A stretch of DNA of 6,645 bases from Holosporales bacterium (GCA_031257945.1 JAIRNU010000033.1:1-6645); one strand, 5' to 3'. Positions 1-6,306 are shown, counted from the first letter of the stretch. The notes: generated by a model from the sequence alone, not told the origin. Numbers and translations: made by a program.

Positions 1-25
1 CTGTGTAATAAGAGGCGAAATATCC

Positions 26-139
26 ATGAGGAAGAACGAGAATAAAACAAATAACTGTCAAATTATACACAATTCCGCAAAAAAAACATTATTTTTTATG
101 AAGTGTCTAGGAGTAAGGAGTACGTCCCTTGCAACGTAG
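26..139 (+). other. Out-of-frame 5' segment that looks like the true start of pgeF
   Basis: A 37-codon reading frame begins at an ATG at 26, has AAGAGG at 10-15 as a ribosome binding site with 10-base spacing, and ends at TAG 137-139. Near its end it reads FFMKCLGV, resembling the conserved FFTRxGGVS block that normally sits just before the part of PgeF found in the downstream frame. Reaching that frame needs a shift of -1 (or +2) between roughly 104 and 120. The same frame is also open back to base 1, so part of it could instead be the tail of an upstream gene. The resemblance is short, so confidence is moderate. Confidence 0.45.
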
Positions 140-753
140 CTTTTGGGCGCGGCGATGCAGACGATGTGGTCATGAAAAATCGCCAACGGGTAGCAAATAG
201 CCTTGGGCCCCCAGTGAAAAAAGTCGTATTTACAAAGCAAGAACATACGAACGAAGTTGTGATCGTAGACGAGTGGACTACCATCACTGCCCCGTGCGAC
301 GCGCTTGTTACGATGATTCCTGGGGTATTGATCGGCATTTACACAGCTGACTGCGTACCAGTATTACTGTTTGGCGAGACGATAGTAGGTGTAGCGCATT
401 GCGGTTGGAAGGGCCTAAAATCGCGGATTATACAAAAGACGCTAGATGCGATGACCGCACAGGGCGCACAGAACATCGTTGCGGCAATTGGGCCAAGCAT
501 CGGGGTAAAGAATTACGTGGTGGAGGAAAGTTTTTTGCGAGAAATTCCCGGCGATGAGGATTGCATGAAGCAGTGCTGGAATGATTGGCACGCTGACCTG
601 CGGAAAATTGCACGTAAACAACTTGCGACAGTGCAGAGCGTAGAGGAGGTCGCCCTCGATACATATGATCTTACAAATGTGTTTTTTAGCTGTCGGCGGG
701 CCCTTCGAGCGAATGAGCCAGTCCGTACGCAAGCATCTGTAATAATGCTATGA
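103..753 (+). CDS. pgeF: PgeF/YfiH family multicopper-type oxidoreductase (laccase domain), 5' end uncertain
   Basis: Member of the PgeF (YfiH, DUF152) family. These are cytoplasmic metal-dependent enzymes described as polyphenol oxidase or purine-nucleoside phosphorylase/deaminase, and in E. coli the protein edits faulty peptidoglycan precursors. Numbering from the GTG at 103, the three family metal ligands are visible: His48 in QEHTNEV, Cys84 in TADCVPV and His99 in AHCGWKG. The C-terminus is also typical, with FFSCRRA followed by the closing SVIML. From this GTG the protein is 216 residues and has no ribosome binding site. It also lacks the usual N-terminal HGFFTRxGGVS block; family members are nearer 240-260. 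An ATG at 26 preceded by AAGAGG would give about 242 residues but lies in another frame (see the 26-139 entry). So the gene is either frameshifted near its start, read from GTG103, or affected by a sequencing error. The family call is firm; the start is not. Confidence 0.85.
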   Translation: MSRSKEYVPCNVAFGRGDADDVVMKNRQRVANSLGPPVKKVVFTKQEHTNEVVIVDEWTTITAPCDALVTMIPGVLIGIYTADCVPVLLFGETIVGVAHCGWKGLKSRIIQKTLDAMTAQGAQNIVAAIGPSIGVKNYVVEESFLREIPGDEDCMKQCWNDWHADLRKIARKQLATVQSVEEVALDTYDLTNVFFSCRRALRANEPVRTQASVIML

Positions 754-760
754 ATTCTGA

Positions 761-775
761 CCTGTAATCTACAGG
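761..775. other. Small perfect hairpin just after pgeF
   Basis: CCTGTA (761-766), loop ATC, TACAGG (770-775) form a perfect six-pair stem eight bases after the pgeF stop. There is no T-run after it on either strand, so it is not a standard intrinsic terminator, though it could mark the 3' end of the pgeF transcript. Confidence 0.35.
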
Positions 776-790
776 AGGCGGGATGTGGTG

Positions 791-961
791 TATAATCTGT
801 AATTCCCGGATTTTTTCTTACCATTTTGCAAAATCAGTGAAATAGTGCGGTTTCTGTGATTACTGTGGTAAGAACCTTTCCTACCACATATCAATGAAAA
901 ATCCAAAGATTTTACAAGTTTGGACAAATAGTAAGAAAAAACCCAGGAATTACGGATTATA
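791..961. mobile_element. MITE-like element with 31-bp terminal inverted repeats and TA ends
   Basis: The left end (791-821, starting TATAATCTGTAATTCC) and right end (931-961) are inverted copies matching at 28 of 31 positions. Both outer edges are TA, as expected for the target duplication of IS630/Tc1-mariner elements. The body of about 110 bases carries an inner hairpin, TGTGGTA (864-870) with TACCACA (882-888), and has no convincing coding capacity. A 171-bp non-coding unit with long matching ends fits a miniature inverted-repeat element mobilised by a transposase elsewhere. It could also act as a long transcribed hairpin at the end of pgeF. The family assignment rests only on the TA ends. 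Confidence 0.7.
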
Positions 962-962
962 T

Positions 963-1033
963 TGTCCAAGATCAAACACATATGAGAAAAAATATGTAGT
1001 GAAAAAAGCCTGAAAAGCCCGAAATAAAAAATA
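963..1033 (+). repeat. 71-bp perfect direct repeat, copy 1
   Basis: Identical base for base to 6528-6598, in the same orientation, starting TGTCCAAGATC and ending AAAAAATA. Inside it are an inverted pair, ACATAT (978-983) and ATATGT (992-997), and a short tandem of AAAAGCC. It begins one base beyond the right TA end of the MITE-like element. Further right, CATCTAGGACA (1046-1056) is close to the inverse of the repeat's first 11 bases (9 of 11), so 963-1056 may be a 94-bp internally deleted insertion sequence. No target duplication is evident. Confidence 0.9.
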
Positions 1034-1056
1034 GGGAATAACTTTCATCTAGGACA

Positions 1057-1212
1057 GTGGTCGTTAGATATGTGGTGTTGCGTTTGGCATGTTAATGGGA
1101 CGAATACCGCGCATTCCAAGGGATAGCAGAATGCATAGGGTGCTGAGTGCCATCACACACACTTGCTTTTTTCCTAGAAATTAACTACCCTCTGGTTATA
1201 GACTGCTTTTTG
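1057..1212. other. Gene-free stretch upstream of tRNA-Glu
   Basis: Only very short reading frames (18 and 29 codons) occur here, with no recognisable product or ribosome binding site. The last 50 bases are AT-rich and contain GGTTATAGAC (1194-1203), a weak candidate for the tRNA's -10 region, but no well-spaced -35 box. Confidence 0.5.
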
Positions 1213-1287
1213 GTTCCCATCGTCTAGCGGTTAGGACATCGCCCTTTCAAGGCGGCAACACGGGTTCGATTCCCGTTGGGAACGCCA
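1213..1287 (+). tRNA. tRNA-Glu (anticodon UUC)
   Basis: A complete cloverleaf can be drawn. The acceptor stem is GTTCCCA (1213-1219) paired with TGGGAAC, followed by discriminator G and a genomically encoded CCA at 1285-1287. The anticodon stem TCGCC/GGCGG closes the loop CTTTCAA (1244-1250), with anticodon TTC at 1246-1248. The T arm is ACGGG-TTCGATT-CCCGT. The CATCGTCTAG start and overall pattern are those of bacterial tRNA-Glu. It stands alone, between a patch of mobile-element debris on the left and the 3' end of ftsA on the right. Confidence 0.97.
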
Positions 1288-1347
1288 CTGTCGTGCCATA
1301 ATAATCAAACTGAAAGAAAAGCCGGAAAATGGCGGGGAGGGGTGGTG

Positions 1348-2634
1348 CTATATATGATCGTTCAGCCACAAAGAAATTTTCTGCCAAAAATTAAGAGGTT
1401 TTTTGTCGTTTCTTCTATTGCTGCCGATATGGTCCTGCACAGCGTAATGCAGTAGCCCTGCACACGTCGAAAATGAAGGGGAATGAAGGAGATTGCCGAC
1501 CCCAATGATATCATGCGAAGAAATTACTCGAACATTTGTGCCAAGCTTTGCCTCTGCAAATTCAGCGAACCCGTGCAAACAAGACGTTCCACCAGTAAAA
1601 ACAACTTTCTGTAGGACAACGCGGTCAACACCTGGGGGCATTTTTTGCACAGAAGCGAGAATGTTATCAAACAGGTCATCAACCCGCGCTTTTATAATCT
1701 CTAGTATGATTTTCCTGGGGACGTGCTCTACTACCGGGCTATGCTTATCTACTAGCTGTGAAAAAGGAACTTGCTCGGAGGAATCACGATTCGATTCCAG
1801 CAGGCTACCATACAATATTTTCATCCTTTCTGCTTGTGATATCGGGGTCGCTAACACCCTAGCCAAGTCCGCTGTAATATGGAATCCACCGAGCGGTACG
1901 TAGTCCATCCAAACAAGATTGCCCCGCACAAAGCACGCTATTTGCGTAATTTTGCCGCCAATATCAATTAGCGTTGCGCCAAGATCAGCTTCGTCGTCAA
2001 CTAAGCATGCCAGGCCATCTGCGTACATATCAGTCACAAAGCCAACAACATTTAAATTACATCGGCCTATACAGTTCGTTATGTTTGTCGCGTATGTTTT
2101 GGAAGTTGTTACCAAATAACAAACCGCAGATAACTCTTTGCCAATAAGGCCAATCGGATCGATAATCCCCTCTATATCGTCTAGCGTGTACGATAAAGGC
2201 CACAAATGGACGATATGTTGGGACTCTGCTTCCGGGATCCGCCTTGATATACTAAATAACTTCCTCAAATGTACGGACTGAATGGGTGTTTGCCCCGAAA
2301 GGCTCAGATTAACTTGAATTTTATGTGTTTTTATTAGATTCGTCGGAACGTTAACGTACACTTCCTTTATGTTTTTCTGAGCTGACTCTTCGGCCGTGTA
2401 CACTACATGCATAATCGTATCTTCTAGAGCTTCTGCATTCGTTATCCCTTGATAACTCACCCCTTTAGAGGCGCTTTGCCCAAAGCCAAGAACCGAAAAC
2501 TTTGGCTCCCATGACGAGTCTTTTTCGTGGAACTCGTACTCCAGCCCCCCGACCGTGCAACAAATTTTTTCTGTCCCTATGTCTAATCCTGCTAATAGGC
2601 CGTATGTTTTTCGCAGCCCCCTTGATTCTTGCAT
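1348..2634 (-). CDS. ftsA: Cell division protein FtsA (divergent, solitary)
   Basis: FtsA is the actin-like protein that tethers FtsZ filaments to the inner membrane and recruits the division machinery. This 428-residue product has family length. The phosphate-1 motif is GLDIGTEK (16-23), the 1C subdomain covers roughly 90-175, phosphate-2 is LIDIGGKITQIACF (222-235), and the adenosine motif is VFTGGTSCLHGF (345-356). The C-terminus, LNFWQKISLWLNDHI, is an amphipathic membrane-targeting helix. I chose the ATG at 2634 because AAAAGGA lies six bases upstream; extending to the TTG at 2670 adds 12 residues with no ribosome binding site. Phosphate-2 is unusual: members normally have DxGGGTT, while here the third Gly is Lys and the Thr pair is altered. 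The gene is not beside ftsQ or ftsZ, its usual dcw-cluster partners. It is transcribed divergently from mgtE. Confidence 0.93.
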   Translation of the reverse strand: MQESRGLRKTYGLLAGLDIGTEKICCTVGGLEYEFHEKDSSWEPKFSVLGFGQSASKGVSYQGITNAEALEDTIMHVVYTAEESAQKNIKEVYVNVPTNLIKTHKIQVNLSLSGQTPIQSVHLRKLFSISRRIPEAESQHIVHLWPLSYTLDDIEGIIDPIGLIGKELSAVCYLVTTSKTYATNITNCIGRCNLNVVGFVTDMYADGLACLVDDEADLGATLIDIGGKITQIACFVRGNLVWMDYVPLGGFHITADLARVLATPISQAERMKILYGSLLESNRDSSEQVPFSQLVDKHSPVVEHVPRKIILEIIKARVDDLFDNILASVQKMPPGVDRVVLQKVVFTGGTSCLHGFAEFAEAKLGTNVRVISSHDIIGVGNLLHSPSFSTCAGLLHYAVQDHIGSNRRNDKKPLNFWQKISLWLNDHI

Positions 2635-2640
2635 AAAAAA

Positions 2641-2647
2641 TCCTTTT
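2641..2647 (-). promoter_or_regulatory. Ribosome binding site of ftsA
   Basis: AAAAGGA on the minus strand, six bases before the ATG at 2634. It decides the start in favour of this ATG over the upstream TTG. Confidence 0.75.
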
Positions 2648-2666
2648 AAAATCCACGACGCAGTGT

Positions 2667-2688
2667 GCAACTTTTTTAAAAAAATTGC
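2667..2688. promoter_or_regulatory. 22-bp AT-rich palindrome in the ftsA leader
   Basis: GCAACTTTTTT followed by AAAAAAATTGC is a palindrome with a single mismatched pair, about 33 bases upstream of the ftsA ATG and inside the predicted untranslated leader. It could be an operator or a weak leader hairpin. In DNA this rich in A and T it may also be chance. Confidence 0.3.
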
Positions 2689-2718
2689 AAAAAATAAGGG
2701 GGGAGCTTAGCCCTATAC

Positions 2719-2747
2719 ATCTTAATTTTATAGAAAAAACGTGTAAA
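2719..2747 (-). promoter_or_regulatory. Candidate sigma-70 promoter of ftsA
   Basis: On the minus strand, TTTACA (2742-2747) and TAAGAT (2719-2724) are separated by 17 bases, about 85 bases before the ftsA ATG. The -35 overlaps a small inverted repeat, AACGT-5-ACGTT (2738-2752), which could bind a regulator. The call rests on sequence resemblance only. Confidence 0.3.
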
Positions 2748-2832
2748 ACGTTCTCGGAGTTGGGGCAGAAAAGCTATAAGTTATGCGATTTATGATAATT
2801 GCAAAAATACTTTCTTAATGATAGAGTTTTAG

Positions 2833-2859
2833 TTGAGGTAGAGTATTCGACGTTATATA
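2833..2859 (+). promoter_or_regulatory. Weak candidate promoter for a leaderless mgtE message
   Basis: TTGAGG (2833-2838) and TATATA (2854-2859) are 15 bases apart, slightly short of the preferred 17, with the mgtE ATG only four bases later. If used, transcription would begin at or just inside the start codon, which would account for the missing ribosome binding site. An alternative pair, TTGCAA (2799-2804) and TAGAGT (2822-2827), has 17-base spacing. Confidence 0.2.
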
Positions 2860-2863
2860 CTCA

Positions 2864-4234
2864 ATGATTAAAAAGATCGTCAACCGTACTAAAAAAAAAC
2901 AAATACTGTTTGAGTCATTGTTAAAAGAGGTAAAACAGGCGATTAGCGATGAAAATTTAGCCCAAATTTTCGAAATTTTAAAACGCCTACATATTGCAGA
3001 TTTAGCGGATGTAATCGAGGGCCTGCGCCAAGCAGAAAAAGAAAAACTCGTATTTTCTGCAGGGGAGTTTATAACAGCGGAATTGCTGCTTAATTTGCAA
3101 GAAGCCTTTCGCCCACAAATTATCGACCTTCTAGGAACGCAACATTTTAAAGAATCCTCTCCCCAACTCTCCAACGAAGATATTTTTTGCCTCATACAAT
3201 CATTCGAAGAAGACGTGCAACAGCAATTTCTAGAATTTCTGCCTGTAAAAAGGAGAAAAGTCATTGGGCTTTTTCTAACCTATCCGGAGGATTCTATAGG
3301 GCGGTGCATGTCTGTAGACTTTATCGCGGTTTCTAGAGAAGCGTCTGTTTTTCAAGCGTTAGAAGACGCCAAGCGGAAAACGGATCTCCCAGAAAATTTT
3401 GCAGAATTTTTTGTGGTGGATGATAAAGGGCACCCTATCGGCGTCGTTTTTGTAAAGGATGTTATTGCTGCACCGGTATCTGATAACATTACGAAATACA
3501 TGCATACAGATATTATCCCAATCGATGTAAATATGAAAAAAGAAGAGGCGACACTGATTTTTAATAAATATGGCATTGTGCGAACACCTGTTCTTTCACC
3601 AAGCGGAAAAATCGCCGGAATCCTGCGGTCTGACGATATTTTAACAATCGTATCCGAAAATCTTTCTTCGGGCATCTTGAATGTCGGCGGTGTTTCTGAT
3701 AGTGCGCAGGGGACGTTCTGGCGTGGATGTTTTAGTCGCATGCGCTGGATCGCCGTTACCGTAATAAACGCCTCATTTTCCCCGCTTGTAATCGATTTTT
3801 TCCAAGATATTATACAGCAAGTTATCTGCCTTGCCATCTTAATGCCCTTAGTCGCTTCTATTGGCGGGGTTGTCGGTATTCAATCGGTCAGTATTATAAT
3901 AAAAGAAATGTCGGAAGGGACGCTTCTTGAAAAAAACTTCATAAAAACCACTATTCGAGAATTATTACTTGGAATGGTTAATGGCGTTGTTATTGGCATT
4001 GCATTGGGTTGCGTCGTTGCCGCCTTTTGGGGGAGCTTAAAACTTGGAACAGTGTTGTCCACCGCTATGTTTTTTAGCATAACGTGGGCGGCGTTTATAG
4101 GTTCTGCATTGCCGATTCTTTGCTATAAACTAGGATTTGACTCGGCGATATGCTCGGGCCCTATAGTTACAACCATAACCGACGTATCCGGCTTTGCAAT
4201 TTTCCTCTCTTTGGCCCGGCTTGTTCTTATCTAA
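2864..4234 (+). CDS. mgtE: Magnesium transporter MgtE
   Basis: MgtE is a homodimeric Mg2+ channel of the inner membrane, gated by its own cytosolic Mg2+-sensing domains. The 456 residues match family length and order. The superhelical N domain (about 15-140) includes the RLHIADLADVIEGL repeat. Two CBS domains follow (about 141-265, from EDSIGRCMS to SDDIL), then a connecting helix and five membrane segments (about 295-456). The pore block KLGFDSAICSGPIVTTITD ends in Asp440, matching the essential pore aspartate. The first membrane motif reads MPLVASIGGVVGIQS, where relatives usually have GGNxG(N)Q, so one or both Asn are replaced. The ATG at 2864 is the only start before an in-frame stop at 2834, yet no ribosome binding site lies at normal distance (nearest GAGG is 25 bases away). 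It stands alone, divergent from ftsA and convergent with dprA. Confidence 0.95.
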   Translation: MIKKIVNRTKKKQILFESLLKEVKQAISDENLAQIFEILKRLHIADLADVIEGLRQAEKEKLVFSAGEFITAELLLNLQEAFRPQIIDLLGTQHFKESSPQLSNEDIFCLIQSFEEDVQQQFLEFLPVKRRKVIGLFLTYPEDSIGRCMSVDFIAVSREASVFQALEDAKRKTDLPENFAEFFVVDDKGHPIGVVFVKDVIAAPVSDNITKYMHTDIIPIDVNMKKEEATLIFNKYGIVRTPVLSPSGKIAGILRSDDILTIVSENLSSGILNVGGVSDSAQGTFWRGCFSRMRWIAVTVINASFSPLVIDFFQDIIQQVICLAILMPLVASIGGVVGIQSVSIIIKEMSEGTLLEKNFIKTTIRELLLGMVNGVVIGIALGCVVAAFWGSLKLGTVLSTAMFFSITWAAFIGSALPILCYKLGFDSAICSGPIVTTITDVSGFAIFLSLARLVLI

Positions 4235-4267
4235 CAAGCAGTTCCATTGTAATTCCTCGCCTGTTTT

Positions 4268-4284
4268 CCTGGCCATTAGCCAGG
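4268..4284. terminator. Hairpin between the convergent mgtE and dprA genes
   Basis: CCTGGC (4268-4273), loop CATTA, GCCAGG (4279-4284) form a perfect six-pair GC-rich stem in the 77-base gap between two gene ends. Its position suits a shared bidirectional terminator. Neither side has a following U-run on its own transcript, so it would be weak or would work by another mechanism. Confidence 0.4.
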
Positions 4285-4311
4285 CATGTTAACTGACCCT
4301 GTGTAGCCCAG

Positions 4312-5448
4312 CTAGAAAGGCGGCAAAGAGTCACCTTCAGGCAGCGAAACTTCGTTGTTAGCGTGCCGCAGGATCTTCCCATCCAACTCCAGCTCCCCCA
4401 AAATTGAGAGAAAATCCGGGAAGTTGCATGCGTTTTGGTACTGAAAAAGTGCTTCGATGGAAATAGGGACCACACTAAGCTCGGAGAGAATAGCGTTTTT
4501 CACGGACTCTGCCTCTTCGTTATCAAGCGTATCGCAAACCGCCTCCTCAAGGCATTGCTTTTTCTCCGGGCGGATTGCCCTATTCCTGGTAATATTTAGC
4601 ATTTCTAAGACGTCCTCGGAGGAATCGACTAATGCCGCCCCTTGCTTGATCAGCGTATTTCCCCCTTTTGACCGTGGATCTGACGGGTGCCCTGGAACGA
4701 CAAAAATCTCTTTCCCCTGCTCAACAGCATTTTTTGCGGTTATAAGGGACCCTGACCGTGCCGCCGCTTCTATTAGGATAATGCCGTCCGCAAGCCCGGC
4801 AATCAACCGATTTCGCCGCGGAAATAACGCTGGGTCTATATTCGTCCCAGGCATCATTTCGGAAAGTATCGTCCCATTGTTTTTGATTATTGCTTTATAC
4901 AAATCCGCGTTTTCCGGGGGATACACGACATCGATGCCCCCAGGAAGCACAGCAATTGTTCCGGTCGCTAGGCCCCCTTCGTGCGCTGCAGAATCAATTC
5001 CGCGAGCGAATCCTGATATTATGGTTAACCCAGTCTTCCCCAGGTTCCCCGCCATTTTATTCGCAAAAATTTTCCCCACTAACGATGCATTGCGCGCACC
5101 AACAATTGCAACCCCACGTCTTTGTAAAAGTGCAATAGAGCCTGTAACGCTCAGGACCGGAGGACAATCTTTGGTAAACTTCAGACCTTGCGGGAAATCC
5201 TTTTCACATGCGAAAATGAGCTGTAACCCCGTTTGATTGTGTTTTATCAGGATATCTTCAGCGGTTTTTTCTGGGCATGGGGTCACCAACCGGACAGCAG
5301 CTTTCACAGAACCATTTGTTTTTTGCAATAATTTCCAGAAAGTCAGCGGGCCAACTCCTTTGGAAAAGCAAATCTGCAGCCACAAAATTTTTTCTTCAAT
5401 ATTAATTTCTTTATTGGTAGTAGCAAGCAAGCACTTTACTTTTTTCAA
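4312..5448 (-). CDS. dprA: DNA processing protein DprA/Smf (TTG start, 5' end uncertain)
   Basis: DprA loads RecA onto incoming single-stranded DNA during natural transformation; in non-competent bacteria it is kept as Smf. The order over 378 residues is typical. A helical N domain is followed by the Rossmann-type core from GVAIVGARN (112-120), through ISGFARGIDSAAH (144-156) and VLPGGIDVVYPPEN (167-180), to LFPRRNRLIAGL (208-219) and SGSLITA (232-238). A C-terminal winged-helix domain (about 315-370) completes it. The frame opens with TTG at 5448, directly after an in-frame TAG and CCTCCT, which is the opposite of a ribosome binding site. A well-formed AAAGGAG plus ATG at 5467 lies 19 bases upstream in another frame. 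The family call is certain; how translation starts is not. The gene is divergent from the sixA-like gene and convergent with mgtE. Confidence 0.93.
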   Translation of the reverse strand: MKKVKCLLATTNKEINIEEKILWLQICFSKGVGPLTFWKLLQKTNGSVKAAVRLVTPCPEKTAEDILIKHNQTGLQLIFACEKDFPQGLKFTKDCPPVLSVTGSIALLQRRGVAIVGARNASLVGKIFANKMAGNLGKTGLTIISGFARGIDSAAHEGGLATGTIAVLPGGIDVVYPPENADLYKAIIKNNGTILSEMMPGTNIDPALFPRRNRLIAGLADGIILIEAAARSGSLITAKNAVEQGKEIFVVPGHPSDPRSKGGNTLIKQGAALVDSSEDVLEMLNITRNRAIRPEKKQCLEEAVCDTLDNEEAESVKNAILSELSVVPISIEALFQYQNACNFPDFLSILGELELDGKILRHANNEVSLPEGDSLPPF

Positions 5449-5467
5449 AGGAGGAGCCTAAAATCAT
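5411..5467 (-). other. 18-codon leader frame with strong start signal overlapping dprA
   Basis: ATG at 5467 follows AAAGGAG (5478-5484) at 10-base spacing, the best translation start in the region. It encodes 18 residues (beginning MILGSSFEKS) and ends at TAA 5411-5413, overlapping the dprA frame by 38 bases. A +1 shift near GAAAAAAG would join it to dprA. It could be a leader peptide coupling translation to dprA, the remains of the original dprA start after an indel, or a sequencing error at the run of six As. Confidence 0.4.
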
Positions 5468-5531
5468 TATAGATGAACTCCTTTAAAAAAAAATTAACGC
5501 TAGCTTTTTCTGGAGAATGGCGAGGAATGGA

Positions 5532-6044
5532 ATGAAGACTGTTATTCTTATGAGGCACGCAGATTCGTATCCTACTGGGCTATTAGGGTATGAGCAAGAA
5601 AGACCAATAAGCGTAACCGGTATGCTGCAAATTGAGCAAATGAGGGCGGCAATACAGGGCCTCTTAACAGATCTCGATTTTGTACTGTGCTCGGGGATGA
5701 AGCGGGCGAAACAGACCTTTCAAGCGATATATTCCGTAATTCCTGCAAGAACCAAATTCATGTTTGATGATTTTTTGTACCAAATATCCTCTTCCAGTTT
5801 GCTAGACAAAATCCAATGGACGCCAACGATTTACCATAAAATTCTCGTTATTGGGCATAACCCCGGATTATCGCAATTCCTGGAAGAGGTGGCTCCTGGG
5901 AAAAACCTAAAAACGATGGCGATTTGCGAGGTTGTAGTACTAGAGGCAGATGTTAAAATTTGGCAGGACGTTTCTTATAACTGCTTAGTTGAAAGAAAAC
6001 GTATTCGCCCGACAGAGCAAACGACCGAAGCGCCGCAGCTGTAA
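5532..6044 (+). CDS. sixA: SixA-like phosphohistidine phosphatase (histidine phosphatase superfamily)
   Basis: A small cytoplasmic phosphatase of the histidine phosphatase superfamily, closest to SixA, which removes phosphate from histidine residues of phosphotransfer proteins. Numbered from the ATG at 5532 the protein is 170 residues. The catalytic LMRHADS contains Arg8 and the nucleophile His9, SGMKRAKQT (54-62) supplies a second Arg, and VIGHNPGL (106-113) carries the second catalytic His109. I prefer ATG 5532 over ATG 5517 because AGGA (5523-5526) sits five bases before it, and relatives begin MKTxxLxRHA; for 5517 the GGAG is too close. Specificity for a phosphohistidine partner is inferred from family and size. 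It is divergent from dprA, with no histidine kinase or phosphotransfer gene in view. The last 20 or so residues are hydrophilic and look non-conserved. Confidence 0.85.
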   Translation: MKTVILMRHADSYPTGLLGYEQERPISVTGMLQIEQMRAAIQGLLTDLDFVLCSGMKRAKQTFQAIYSVIPARTKFMFDDFLYQISSSSLLDKIQWTPTIYHKILVIGHNPGLSQFLEEVAPGKNLKTMAICEVVVLEADVKIWQDVSYNCLVERKRIRPTEQTTEAPQL

Positions 6045-6129
6045 TACGCCTGTAAATGGAGCGATTTGCTCAGCGCCTCAGCCTCAAGCAAAATGCACTT
6101 GCCGGATTGCGAGAAGACTGGAGCCCAGA

Positions 6130-6291
6130 TCAAGCTGGAAGACTGTACCAGAACACAACCAACGCAACAAGTAGTGCAATTATTACGAAAACCCCGCCAA
6201 TCCTCTTTAGCAAAAGCTTCTTCGATATAGAATTCCTATTAGCGGGTTTTTTGGCTTCATTGTACTTGAGGTAGCGATAAGCAGAATCCAT
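6130..6291 (-). CDS. Possible small single-pass membrane protein
   Basis: I do not recognise this 53-residue reading frame. It has a hydrophilic, Lys/Asn-rich N-terminal half ending KKLLLKR (24-30), then one membrane helix, roughly IGGVFVIIALLVALVVFWYSL (31-51), and stops at once. The positive-inside rule suggests a cytoplasmic N-terminus. I chose ATG 6291; a GTG at 6315 would add eight residues but sits inside a palindrome. No strong ribosome binding site is visible for either. A 72-codon frame overlaps on the + strand, but it looks less protein-like. The gene converges with the sixA-like gene. The clean basic-then-hydrophobic pattern is the main argument that it is real. Confidence 0.45.
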   Translation of the reverse strand: MDSAYRYLKYNEAKKPANRNSISKKLLLKRIGGVFVIIALLVALVVFWYSLPA

Positions 6292-6306
6292 AAAAAACTC
6301 AATACG

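Noticed and set aside
769..981. 70-residue minus-strand reading frame starting MCLILD
   Set aside because: It simply runs through the MITE-like element and its inverted ends; composition and lack of a ribosome binding site do not support a protein.
1493..2119. Two plus-strand reading frames (1493-1903 and 1919-2119)
   Set aside because: They are antisense to ftsA, Ser/Thr-rich and without motifs.
4457..5236. 259-residue plus-strand reading frame
   Set aside because: Antisense to dprA; Ser/Pro/Ala-rich low-information composition typical of a shadow of a conserved gene.
5447..5456. AAAGGAGGAG on the plus strand, a textbook ribosome binding site
   Set aside because: No start codon follows at proper distance on the plus strand; the ATG at 5473 is too far away and opens no useful frame.
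6056..6274. 72-residue plus-strand reading frame after sixA
   Set aside because: Overlaps the more protein-like minus-strand membrane frame; no ribosome binding site and no recognisable domain.
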